NCBI GenBank assembly: GCA_039657365.1
Contig: CM077592.1
Coordinates: 40,281,001-40,345,000, forward strand
Direction: 5' to 3'
Length of the DNA: 64,000 bases
DNA from: Stephania yunnanensis
Lineage: Eukaryota; Streptophyta; Magnoliopsida; Ranunculales; Menispermaceae
Each line of letters opens with the position of its first letter. Positions within the stretch are counted from its first letter, which is position 1. Shown one piece after another: positions 9,272 to 21,193 of this stretch. Under the pieces are notes generated by a model. The model saw only the letters and a program-made list of their open reading frames with translations. It was not told where the DNA came from and made no database searches. A program made the position numbers and the translations under genes.

Positions 9272-9776
9272 TCTTGGCTTGGTATTAATGAAGGTACATA
9301 GTTCTTTTTGAACTTTTAAAAGCACTTTTGCATATTAAAGCATACTTATCAATCTTAGGAAACAAATTCAATGATACCTCTAATTTATTGGTTCTAGGTT
9401 GTAGGTTCTTTCGATTTTTCTGGGTAGAACAATTTCGTTCTTGTATAATAACCAGTAACAAGAACTTGCACAAAGAAGCTATTTCAACCTTCCCTAATAT
9501 GTTTGTATATATAAGCATGGTCTCCTACTGAATTTAGTGTTAGTAGAGATTACAACACTAAATTAGTTGTGGCGACTACATGGATCAATCAAACTCTACT
9601 ATTGCGCTTTATTTAGTTCAATTGATGGAGTGTTTTTCAAATCCTTTAAATATGTCCTAATGAATGCTTTTGTACTAAGTTAGCTTCAATCTATACCTAC
9701 GGTTGTCGAATTTCTTCAATTGAATTGGATGATCGTTTTTGTATGAGTGATTCTTCATTGTGTTATTGGATCACAG
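9272..9776. other. Non-coding spacer
   Basis: AT-rich, intron-like sequence. The frames in it show no recognisable domain. Confidence 0.4.
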
Positions 9777-9849
9777 ATTCAATATGAGAGAAGAGACTTC
9801 CCATCTTTGAGAGAATACAATGATTACTTGGAAGAAGTGGAGAACATGA
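9777..9849 (+). pseudogene. MAT1-like upstream exon fragment with a 1-bp frameshift
   Basis: After a CACAG acceptor the sequence reads FNMREE and, after a one-base deletion, FPSLREYNDYLEEVENM, ending at an ATGA/GTAAGT donor. The FPSLREYNDYLEEVE string is diagnostic of MAT1 (CDK-activating kinase assembly factor). In the protein this segment precedes the IEG-DV-IEAKIAKYQEEN segment, which here lies upstream. The gene has been fragmented and shuffled. Confidence 0.7.
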
Positions 9850-9965
9850 GTAAGTTTTTTAGATAGAATTTCTCTTCGTCGATGAAGATACTACGTTTCA
9901 TACTCGGATATTAAGAGAAAAAAAGACGATATATTAAAGTATGAACATAAGAAATTGACATTTTA

Positions 9966-12654
9966 GAGTGACTTACGAGATGTATGGCGCGACTTCAGGA
10001 CAATTGAGTAAGATGTAAGTGTGAGCAGCATTATACTCTTGTTCTGTCAGGAATCTTTCTTTTTTGGTACCAACTAGACGTCCCGGATGAGTAAAAATGG
10101 AGAAGTCACCGACGAAATGTGGATTAGGACCGACACCATCGTCGTCATTGCGTTGACCTCGATTGTGCAAGGTGGTAATGTGGTCTTCAAAATAATAAGA
10201 ACAAAACGAGGTTGTTTCCTCTACCAAATATGCATTGCATGTCAATCCTTCAACATTTGCTTTGTTTCGCACATTGTTTTTCAAGTGCTTAAGGTACCTA
10301 AGGAATTCGTGTTGATAAATAATAGTACGATTATTGACAGACGACATAATTGACTAATTTGTAATTAAGAATGAGTAAATTACCTCTCAAAATGGCACAT
10401 CCAGCGAAATTGTACGAGGCTAGCAAGCCGACCCTCATAAGGCAAGTGGATTGGCAAGTGTTCGATTGAGTCGAAGAAACTTGGAGAAAATATTTTCTCC
10501 GGTTTAAAAATTGTTAGAGGTATTTCGGATTCTAAATGAGCCATATCCTGGACTGTTACACTTTTAGCCGTGAATGATCAAAAGAATAGACTAAGCTCAC
10601 TAATGTCGACCAAACATAGTCTGGAAGAAGTTTTCAGAATGCGATTGGAATCAGTATTTGCATGAAAACATGACAATCGTGACTCTTCATCCCGAACAAC
10701 TTTTGGCCTTTTTGCACTACGCAACGCCCGAAATTAGAAGCATGTCCGTCGGTAAAAAGCAAAGATCGTATCCACTCAAGCAATTTCTATTTTTTAGGGT
10801 TGTCAAGAGTGTAGCATGCTAGCAAATACTTCTTTGACACTTCTTTCATATGTAGAGAAGGTCGGTGACAAAGTTCGCAAACATCTTGTCTCGACTTCAC
10901 ATTGTCCTCTGTCTTTCCTGACACACTCATAATAGTGTTGAATATGTTGCCGAATACATTCTTCTTTATGTGCATTACATCCAAGTTGTGTCTGATCAAG
11001 TTCGTCTTTCAATACGGAAAGTCCCAAAAGATGCTCTGTTTCCTCCATCCTGAACCCTTAGCAATCTCTGCATTTTCGCATCGGCACCGATTTCCATCCC
11101 TTTCATTAATCCGAAGGACTCAATTTCCATCAAAATTTCTTCACCAGATCGTATCAGCGGAGGTTTATCATTTATTACTGTTTTGCCTCTCAGAAACCCT
11201 TTTTTGCCTTTCCCAAGTTTAGAGTTTTGAGGCAAAAACGGACAATGACAGTAGAACCATGAAGTTTTCCTACCGCGGCAAAGTTAAAATGTTTTTGTAT
11301 CGTCCATGCAGTATGGACAAGCCGTTTTGCCTTGTGTGCTCCAACCTGACAACATGTTATATGCGAGGAAGTCGCTAACTGTCCACAATAAGGTTGCTCG
11401 CATATGAAAACCCGATTTTGTCGAAACATCATACATCATTAAACCATTGGGCTATAAATCTTGTAACTCTCTCACGAGCGGTTGCAAGAATACATCTATT
11501 TTCTGGCTAGGGTTGGTCGATCCGGGAATGATAACTGTCAAGAACATAAATTGTTCTTTCATGCAAATCGACGGTGGAAGGTTGTATGGAATCAAAATCA
11601 TGAGCCACGAAGAGTAAGGCCTCCCATTTAACCCAAACGGTTGAAACTCATCAGTGCAAAGCCCCAAACGAATATTTCGAATCTCTGCGCTGAACTCTTT
11701 ATTAACTTCATTAAAATGATGCCATGCCATCGAATCAGAACAACGTTGCATAACATCGTTTGGGGACACGTATTCCCCGTGCCAGCGCAAATGTCTAGCT
11801 GTCGATTCAGAAGCGAACAAGCGTTGCAATTGAGGGCCTAAAGGAAAGTAATACATTTTTTTTGCAAGGCCGTGTTTTTGTTTTCCTACCGCGACTGCGA
11901 CGTTGTGTCATATACCGAGAATGCCTAAAAATTTTGCACGATGATAACTCAGAGTCCTCTCCCCAATAAATCATACATTGATTTTCACAACAATCTATCT
12001 TCTTGACAGGTAGATCTAATCCTCGCATAAGTCTTTTTGTTGAGTAGAAACTATCAACTAATGTGTTGTTTTTGGGCAACGCTTCCCATCATAACATCGT
12101 TCAAAGACGTGATGCACCGATTTCAAAGAAAGCAATCCAGCCATGGCAGACAATTTCGTTATGTTCTCACCACTTGGCCACAATTGCTCGTTACCAGCGT
12201 CAATCATGTCGTATAATTGTTGTGCTTGGGGGTTGAGCTCCTCTTCCATGTGATTCCAGTTAAAACTAGGCCCCGCTGCGTTGTGTAGCATCTCTTGGTA
12301 AGTCGACGTCGGTTGACCATAGTCGATGTCGATTTCGTCGTTGTAATTGTTTTCGAAATCATTGAAAGTGGATGTCATATCCTGACCTTCTTTCTCACCA
12401 TATTCGTACCAACAAAAGTGCCTGAGAATGAACTCATACCGACATATGCGGTACTCAACAGTCTGAACATCGAAGTAAGGTAGAAGTCGACATTTATTGT
12501 GATTACATAAGCACCTAATCCTACCCTTATAGTGATAAGTGGTACAATTCGCCTTCGCGAACTCTATGAAGTCTTTTGCCCTTACAACAAACTCCCTTCG
12601 AATAAATCCGTTATCAAGGCGATTGTACATCCACTTTCTATTCACAATCGACAT
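9966..12654 (-). pseudogene. CACTA (En/Spm) transposase, TNP2 type, broken
   Basis: Read from 12654 leftward, the N-terminal transposase-associated domain has WMYNRLDNGFIRREFVV and a zinc-finger-like CLCNHNKC. Next come LVDSFYSTKRLMRGLDLPV and a CENQCMIYW block. The TNP2 core has GLCTDEFQPFG and PYSSWLMILIPYNLPP, and then HNLDVMHIKKNVFGNI. A DUF4218-like C-terminal part (10347-9973) has YLKHLKNNVRNKANVEG and FSIFTHPGR. The pieces fall in several frames, with shifts near 12060, 11830, 11440, 11230 and 11000. It is an inactive copy. TIRs were not found on either side. Confidence 0.85.
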
Positions 12655-12659
12655 CCCTT

Positions 12660-14410
12660 ATAACATAGACCACCAAAAATTTCAGAACCTAATAAACATC
12701 AGTGGGAAAATGCCTAGAAGATCTCACATCTCCCCAACAATTTACAATATCATATTAACATGAATTAAAAGGCTAAATCTAAATCATATTAACATTTCAA
12801 GATATTCAACATGGAGTGAACACCCAAGTTGCAACCAAAATGAAAGTATTGGTACCATAAACAATGCCTTTATTTGCATCCCAATTTGGATGATAAAGTA
12901 TCTAAAAACTAGTGCAAAAAGAATTGTGTTGCAAAGAATCTACTTTTCATTCCATTTATTTTTTCTATTACTTAAGTGGGAGTCGACCTTACATAGGTCA
13001 TGTCAATTATTTAGTAAAAGGTAGTTCTTTAGTAAACATATGGTCATGTCAATTCGAAGTATATATTAATTTTTGAAAAATCTCACTTGTTATAAAGATA
13101 GTCGTTTATAACAAATACAAAAACACAAACAAAAATAATAATTGAAAGAATTGTAACAAAAATCTATAACACAAATAGCATTGAAGATATCATACCATTA
13201 ATTTTGCATATTCTACGAAAAATTCGGCAGAGTTTCCCTTATAAAATGGACTACAAAAAATATCAGAAACTAATATACATCAGTAGGAAAATGCCTAGAA
13301 GGTCTCACATCTCCCCCAACAATTCACAATATCATATTAACAAAAATTAAAAGTCTAAATCTAAATCATATTAACAATTCAAGATATTCAACATGGAGTG
13401 AACACGCAAGGTGCAACCGAAATGAAAGCATTGAACAATTATAAAACTAAATACAAGTCATAGTAAACATAATGCAATTGAGTTGCCTTTTAAACTGTTA
13501 AAATTTTTATAAAAAACTGGAGGATTCTACATGTTGGAGCTCATTCATATTTTCCTTTGTTAGAGACATGGGCAAAGAAGGTTGTGTGTTCTCTGTTTTG
13601 TAACACCCCCTTAAGTGCTCTAAATGTATATAAATATTAAAGAGAGTGCATGAGTGCACTTTCTTTTCATGAGTAATAGGCGTAATTGTGCTTTCTGAAA
13701 GTGAATCTCTTGTCCAATACATGTTTGACGTTGAAAAAACACATTGCAATTTTTCACCTTCTTCGGATATTCTACATGAAACTGTTGGTACCATAGACAA
13801 TCCATTTAATTGCATCCCAGCTTGGATGGTAAAGTATCTAAAAAATGGTACAAAAAGAATTGTGTAGCAAATAATCTACTTTTCATTCTATTTGTTTTTT
13901 TATTACTTAAGTGGGAGTCGAACTCACACATGGTCATGTCAATTCTTTAGTAAAAGGTAATTCTTTAGTAAACATATGGCCATGTCAATTCAAAGTATAT
14001 AGTAATTTATCAAAAATTTCACTTGTTATAAAGATTGTTGTTTATAACTAATACAAAAATGAAATAAAAAATAATAATTGAAAGAATTGTAACAAAAATC
14101 TAGACACTCCTTTGCAATTTAGTTCCTATAACACAAATAGCATTGAAGATATCATACCATTAGTTTTGCATATTCTACAAAAAACTCGGCAGAGTTTCCC
14201 TTATCAAATGAACTACAAAAAATATCAGAACCTAATAAACATCAGCACGAGAATGCCTAGAAGGTCTCACATCTCCCAAAAAATTCACAATATCATATTA
14301 ACATGAATTAAAAGGCTAAATCCAAGTCATATATTAACCTTTCTAGATATTCAAAAATGATTGAAATCACTATTTGTAATTGAAATGAATGCATTGAACA
14401 ATTACAAAAC
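12660..14410. repeat. Large direct repeats upstream of the CACTA transposase
   Basis: A block A of about 200 bp (with ATGCCTAGAAG and CTCACATCTCCC) occurs at about 12660-12850, 13240-13445 and 14195-14410. A block B of about 400 bp (GATAAAGTATCTAAAAA to ATTCGGCAGAGTTTCCC) occurs at about 12850-13240 and 13790-14195. Blocks B plus A are therefore duplicated as a unit of about 600 bp. The first copy of A abuts the transposase start, so this is probably the element's 5' region. A segment at 13446-13790 is unique and has no supported gene. Confidence 0.75.
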
Positions 14411-14765
14411 TAACCTGAATTTCCCTTTATTGCCTCAACTACAACTCTTGCTTATATGCACAAGCATATGCCAATCTTTCTCCTTAATCTAAAGACAGAG
14501 GTGTGTAAATACAATTTCTCTATGCATGAGAAACATTCATCACAATGAGTGCAATTTATTCATCACAAAGCAATACATAAATGAGACTGATCAAACGTGT
14601 ACGTATCTGAAACTAGTATAAATATAATATACACACACGACGATCATTATACAGAGGGCGTTTCAATTTTATAAATTTTCTCCTTCAAAACGAAAGTGAA
14701 GAATTTATGTGTTATGTGACAAGTAAACCATTGATAGTTAAGGTGATAGGTTGCTACCTACATTT
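14411..14765. other. Unassigned AT-rich spacer
   Basis: No gene or named repeat seen between the CACTA flank and the transcript-end-like sequence at 14766. Confidence 0.4.
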
Positions 14766-14768
14766 AGA

Positions 14769-14798
14769 CTTTTTTTTTAATTGAAACGAGAGTTTATT
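14769..14798 (-). terminator. Transcript-end-like sequence, AATAAA then an A tract (- strand)
   Basis: On the - strand AATAAA (14798-14793) is followed after about 14 bases by a run of nine A (14778-14770). It lies about 70 bp after the stop of a short frame interrupted by the copia array. The A tract could be a retrocopy tail or chance. Confidence 0.4.
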
Positions 14799-14896
14799 TA
14801 TTATAGCCAAATATGTACAAAGAATTGTATTGGTTTACAAAACTGAACTGCCTTACATTACTAAGCAACATACAAGACCTTTGAAGGATATAAATG

Positions 14897-14901
14897 CATA
14901 A
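14897..14901. repeat. Target site duplication CATAA (left of copia array)
   Basis: CATAA directly precedes the TG of the first LTR and recurs directly after the CA of the third LTR at 25846-25850. Neither inner LTR junction has it. Confidence 0.85.
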
Positions 14902-15520
14902 TGTTAGACCAGGGGACTTGCAATGACTTCAAAGCGTGTAACACTGCCACTTTCCTAAAGGACGTTTTGCTCTCTACACTGCAAGAGTCAACAAATATCC
15001 TAAAGGATAGGATGAAGTAAACTCACCTTTCACTTTGCAGTAGTGAAAAATTAAAACAAGAGCAATTGCTGGTGAATTTCGAAATGATTTCTTCCTCCCC
15101 AAATCTCTCCTCTTATAGAGCACTGGTCATGACCAGTTAGAGTGAAAATGGGGTAGTGGAGTAGTTGAACAGTCCATCATTGATGCAATGGAATAGCGGA
15201 ACAGTAATGGAGTAATGGAGAGCAGTTTCTACCGCACCCACTCAGCCACTCTAATAACTACCCATTTAATCTCAAAAATGGTAAAAATTAATGGTAAATT
15301 TTTTTACCCATGGTAAGCTTGCACACATATTCACACACACGCACGTGCCTCGTGCTAAGTGCGCCTATAAAAGCGCCTAAAATGCGTCAAATGCGCCGCG
15401 CCGCGCGCGTGTGTCTCACCTTGCATAGCACTTGTATTTTATTTTACACACAATATACTCTTTAAACTTGAAGTTCCTAACCAATGTGGGACTAAACATT
15501 TAATTTGAAAATGTTCAACA
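14902..15520 (-). repeat. Copia LTR-A (3' LTR of unit 1)
   Basis: 619 bp, intact TG and CA ends. It contains the C-rich run (GCGCCGCGCCGCGCGC) and CACACA-rich segment common to all three copies. Confidence 0.9.
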
Positions 15521-15540
15521 ATCCCCCGCCATTTTCAAAA
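15521..15540 (-). other. Polypurine tract of copia unit 1
   Basis: On the sense strand AAAATGGCGGGGGAT abuts the LTR start TGTTGAAC. This is the expected plus-strand priming site of an LTR retrotransposon. Confidence 0.75.
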
Positions 15541-16034
15541 TAATCGGATCATTCAATCCACGAAATCTCAAACATTATATGCATAACTAATGGTATCTTG
15601 CGATTTGAACCACTAACTTGTGAAAAGTTCATTACATCAAATATGAATTACATGGTAGATAAACTTTGAACCAATGATTTTATTCGATATGTAGCATAAA
15701 CATATCACGCATATAACTTACACCAGCAAAAAGCCATAAATATCCTGACACATTCAACATTGGCCTTGTGTCCCGTATCTTCTCGTGAATGTCTTTGGAG
15801 TCAAGCCCTCGAACTCCATGAAGCGGCCGCACTTCACATCCACATAGGTAGTCTCCATTCTAGTACCCCCGCAATTTAAGCACCTTTAGAAGACTATTAA
15901 GAGATCATCTCAACCTCCTCTCTTTACATGCAGGTACCGAGCACTAACAACTTTGGCATGGTTATTAAAATTTAGTGCTCACAGTCACTCTTATAATGAA
16001 TTTGACTGCATTGAACTCAAGACTTAACGTAATG

Positions 16035-19000
16035 TTAGGCATCGAGTTGAGTTTCCACTATTGGTGACCTGTAATTCATGGGCTTGAGACCCATCCCTCT
16101 TGATGTTTTATTCACCAAGTCTCTTGGCAATCCTTTAGTAAAGGGATCTGCCAAGTTTTGACTAGATTTCACATAGTCAATCGTGATAACTCCTCTTGTT
16201 ATCAATTCTCTGATAGAACTATGTCTCACTCCAATATGTCTGGATTTACCATTGTACATTTGGCTATAAGCCCTTGCCAATGTGGCCTCACTATCACAAT
16301 GGGTAGAGATTGGAGCTACCGATTTAGGCCACGATGGAATCTCGTATAATAATTCACGTAGCCATTCTGCTTCTTTTGAAGCTGGGGCCAATGCAATAAA
16401 CTCTGATTCCATGGTAGATCCGACCACTAAAGTTCGCTTCTTTGAAGCCCACGAGATCGCATCTCCAGCAAGTGTGAAAATCCACCCACTTGTAGATGCA
16501 TGATTTTGATCTTTCACAATCCAACTTGCATCTGAAAACCCTTCTAAGACCGAAGGATATCCACTATAGCATAAACCATAGTTAATTGTTTTCTTCAAAT
16601 ATTTCAAAACTCTTCGAATTGCAAACCAAATGCAACTCAATTGGATTGATTGTAAATCTGCTCAACTTGCCTACTGCCAAGGCAATATCCGGTCTAGTGC
16701 ATGTCATTACATACATTATGCATCCAATTAATCTAGAATACTTCAGTTGTGAAACTGGATTGCCTGTATTTTTCACTAGCTCAATACTTGAATCTAGTGG
16801 GGTAGAAACAGGGGCACAATTCAAGTGATTGAATCTATTGAGAACTTTCTCAATATAATGAGATTTAGTTAAAGTAATCCTCCCCTCATCTATTACAATC
16901 TGAATCCCGATAATGACATCTGCTTGCCCCATATCTTTCATTTCAAACTGACTTGAAAGAAACCATTTGGTCAACTGAACTTGTTCCATGTCAGTTCCAA
17001 AAATCAGCATGTCATCTACGTAAAGACAAATAATGACACCATTGTCTTTTTTATCAAACTTTCTATATACACATTTATCAGATTCATTTATTTTGAATCC
17101 AAAAGCAAGAACAACCTGGTCAAATTGTTGGTGCCACTATTTTGGTGCTTGTTTTAAACCATACAATGATTTTCGCAATCTGCACACTTTATTCTCATTA
17201 CCGGGCATAATAAACCCTTTAGGTTATTCCATGTATATTTCCTCATCCAATTCTCCATTTAGGAACGCTATTTTAACGTCCATTTGGTGGATGACCGGCT
17301 TGTTTATAGCTGCAATTGCAATAAGCAATCTGTTAGTAGCAATTCTAGCTACAGGTAAATAGGTATCGAAATAGTCTATTCCATGCTTTTGGGTGAAACC
17401 CTTAGCAACCAGTCTCACTTTGTGTTTTTCAATGGATCCATCAACTCTTCTTTTCCTTTTGAAGAGAAATTTGCATTTAATGGGTTTACTCCAAGGAGGT
17501 ATATCAATTAGCTCCCAAGTGTTATTTCCCATTATTGAATCCATCTCATCATTTAATGCCTCTTTCCAGAAAGTTGCATCTCTTTCTTTCATTGCCTCCT
17601 CTACTGTTTGAGGATCAGCATCCGTATTAAAACAAAACGGAATTTGTCTAGTTGTTGTTTCTCTACTTCCTTCAACTAGGAATGTATAGAAATCAAAACC
17701 AAATGACTTAGTTTTTCGAGCTCGTTTGCTCCTTCAAAGTTCAGGAACTTCAACTATTTCTTTGTCATTTTCAATTTCTATGACTTCCTTCCCTTTTTGG
17801 TTTTCTTCGGGAATACTTTTGGGAACATATTCAAATCTTGTCTCATCAAAGATTGCATCCCTTGATTCAATTATGGTGTTTACTGAAATAAAATTATTGG
17901 GCTCAATTACCATGAACCTATATGCCTTACTGTGTTGTGCATATCCAATAAATATGCACTCCACTCCCCTTTCACCCAATTTCCTCTTTTTGGGTTCAGG
18001 TACTTTTACTACTACTCTACAACCCCAAACTCTTAAATAATTAAGATTTGGTTTTCGCTTATTCCAAAGCTCATATGGGGTGACTTTATTCCTCTTTTGT
18101 GGAATTCTATTCAAAATATGGCATGCAGTCAGCAATGCCTATCCCCAAAATCCACTACTCAAACCAGAGTTTGATAGCAAAGCATTAACCATTTCGGTTA
18201 AAACACGATTTTTACACTCAACCACACCATTTTGTTATGGTGTATAAGGGCCAGTAGTCTCATAGACTATTCTAGTGGATTCAAAGTACTTTGGATCATA
18301 GTACTCTCTTCCCCTATCAGACCTTAAACATTTTATAAAGGTCTCACATTGCAATTCAGTTTCTACTTTATAGGCCCGAAACTTAACAATTGACTCATCT
18401 TTGGAATGCAACAAATAAACATAACAAAATTTGCTATAATCATCAATAAATGTTATAAAATATTTATTGCCTCCTATTGAGGGTGTGCTATGTATGTCAC
18501 ATACATCAAAATGTATCAAGTCTAGCATCTTTGAATTTCTTTCAACATTAGGAAATTGATTTCTAGTTATTTTTGCTTTCATGCATGTATTGCAATTTCC
18601 TTCTTATTTATCAAAATAAGGCAGTAATTCTGACCATATCATATAATTTTCTGAAATGAACATGTCCTAATCTATGATGCCATAAAAATGAAGGAGACTC
18701 AACAAGATACGCAAAAACAACATTCTTATTAGATAAAGCTATTACATTAAGCTTAAACATGCCCTCATAAGCATAACCCTTCCCTACATATACCCCTCAC
18801 TTGGAGAGTACAAACTTGTTAGCCTCAAAGACAAGCCTAAACCCAAACTTATTCAAAAGACCACCCGACACAAGATTCTTCCTCACTTCTGGTGCATAAT
18901 ACACATTAGTGAGTGTTACAATTTTGCCATAAGTAAATTTCAGATCAACACTACCTATGCCTTTAACAGGGACAATAGCATCATTTCCCATGTACAAGAC

Positions 19001-20026
19001 ATTATTTTCATCTTTTGCCTCCATGGTCTTGAAGAACCTCTTATTCTTGCAGACGTGTCAAGTAGCACCAGAATCAACCCACCAAGCCATATCATTTTCA
19101 ACGACGTTGATTTCAGATATCATAGCAATGAGATCATCATTGTCGTTACCTTCACCTTTTGCAGCACTAGAGGAAGCATGATTTTTTCCTTATTTCCTCT
19201 TCCAATGATAACATTCGGACATGAGGTGGCCATCTTTCCCGCAGAATCAACAAGTGACTTTCTGCTTCCTTTGATTCTGGTTTTGGTTGTTCGATTTTTT
19301 CGAACCAGTAGGCTTTTTGAAACCACCAGGCTTGTTAGGCCTATTCAGTAGGGGCTTTTTGAACTTAGCCGCTTCCATCACATGCACCTTTGAGAATTCC
19401 TGAGCATTCTGCTCTTTTTAATTTTCCTGAATGCGACAATCCTCTTCTACACGAAGATGGTTATCAAGCTCATCAAGAGATATGTCCTCTTTTTTATGCT
19501 TAAGAGTTCGTTTGAACTCCTTCCAGGATGGGGGCAGTTTATCAATAATAGAAGACATAACAATTGTTTCATCCATGACAAGATCGTGTTGAGAGAAATT
19601 ATTTCTAATCCTCTCAACTTCACGAAATTGTTCCATGATAAACCTTTCATCAACCATTATAAAATTAATAAACTTCGATATAAGGAATTTCCTACTTGTC
19701 GCATCCTCCTTATGGTACCTTGCCTCAAATTTCTCCCACAGCTCCTTGGTAAAGGGGACGTTATGGTAGAAGTCGAACAGTGAGTCCTTCATGGTGTTCA
19801 GAATGTGACCTCTGCAGGTGTGGTCATCCGTCTCCCATTTCTGCATTTTCCCGATCTGCTCGATAGTTTCATCGTCGGACTCCATAGGTTTTGGTGTATC
19901 CAAAACATACACCAGATGAAGCGCCACCAGCAGGAAATGTACTCACTTCTGCCACCTCAGGAAATCGCCTCCATCGAAGCGATCCAACTTCACAATGTTA
20001 GCCGACAGTTCTTTGATTGAAGCCAT
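16035..20026 (-). pseudogene. Copia gag-pol polyprotein, unit 1, broken
   Basis: The start at 20026 gives MASIKELSANIVKLDRFDGG, a copia gag (UBN2 type). The CCHC knuckle reads C-stop-FCGK (TGA for Trp, near 19240). The protease keeps DSG, but a TGA follows in place of Arg (near 19065). The integrase has LRSDRGREYYDP. RT has the KGFTQKHGIDYFDTYLPVAR block, a stop in QAPK-stop-WHQQF (near 17145) and the catalytic LYVDDM (near 17020). RNase H ends with RHIGVRHSSIRELI and a stop at 16035. Domain order (gag, PR, INT, RT, RNase H) is copia. Several further frame breaks make it inactive. Confidence 0.9.
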
Positions 20027-20056
20027 TGGAACGACAGACAAAAACTTCCTTTGGAT

Positions 20057-20680
20057 TGTTAGACCAGAGGACTTGCAATGACTTCGAAGCGTGTAACACT
20101 GCCACTTTCCTAAAGGAAGTTTTGCTCTCTACACTGCAAGAGTAAGCATAAATCCTAAAGGATACGATGAAGTAAACCCACCTTTCATTTTGCGGTAGTG
20201 AAAGATGAAAACAAGAGCAATTGCTGGTGAATTTCGAGATGATTTCTTCCTCCCCAAACCTTTCCTCTTATAGGGCACTGGTCATGACCAGTTAAAGTGA
20301 AAATGAGGTAGTGGAGTAGTGGAACAGTCCATTATTGATGCAATTGAGTAGTGGAGCAGTAATGGAGTAATGGAGAGCAGTTTCTACTGCACCCACTCAG
20401 CCACTCTAATAACTACCCATTTAATCTCGAAAAATGTAAAAATTAATGGCAAAATTTTACCCATGGTTAGCTTGCACACATATTCACACACGCGCACGTG
20501 CCTCGTGCTAAGTGCGCCTAAAATGTGCCATATGCGCCGCGCCGCGCGCTTGTGTCTCACCTTGCATAGCACTTGTATTTTATTTTACACACACTATGGT
20601 GCAAGAGTACATATATACTCTTTAAACTTGAAGTTCATAACCAATGTGGGACTAAACATTTAATTTGAAAATGTTCAACA
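20057..20680 (-). repeat. Copia LTR-B (shared middle LTR)
   Basis: 624 bp with intact ends. It serves as 5' LTR for unit 1 and 3' LTR for unit 2. No CATAA flanks it, as expected if it was never an independent insertion end. Confidence 0.9.
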
Positions 20681-20700
20681 ATCCCCCGCCATTTTCAAAA
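20681..20700 (-). other. Polypurine tract of copia unit 2
   Basis: Identical to the tract of unit 1 next to LTR-A. Confidence 0.75.
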
Positions 20701-21193
20701 TAATCGGATCATTCAATCCACGAAATCTCAAACATTATATGCATAACTAATGGTATCTTGCGATTTGAACCACTAATTGTGAAAATTTCATTACATCATA
20801 TATGAATTACATGGTAGATAAACTTTGAACCAATGATTCTATTCGATATGTAGCATAAACATATCACGCATATAACTTACACCAGCAAAAAGCCATAAAT
20901 ATCCTGGCACATTCAACATTGGCCTTGTGTCCCGTATCTTCTCGTGAATGTCTTTGGAGTCAAGCCCTTGAACTCCATGAAGCGGCCGCACTTCACATCC
21001 ACATAGGTAGTCTCCATTCTAGTACCCTCGCAATTTAAGCACTTTTAGAAGACTATTAAGAGATCATCTCAACCTCCTCTCTTTACATGCAGGTACCGAG
21101 CACTAACGACTTTGGCATGGTTATTAAAATTTAGTGCTCACAGTCACTCTTATAATGAATTTGACTGCATTGAACTCAAGACTTAACGTAATG

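Noticed and set aside
9328..9531. 67-residue + strand frame
   Set aside because: An AT-rich open stretch on both strands without similarity to known motifs; probably chance.
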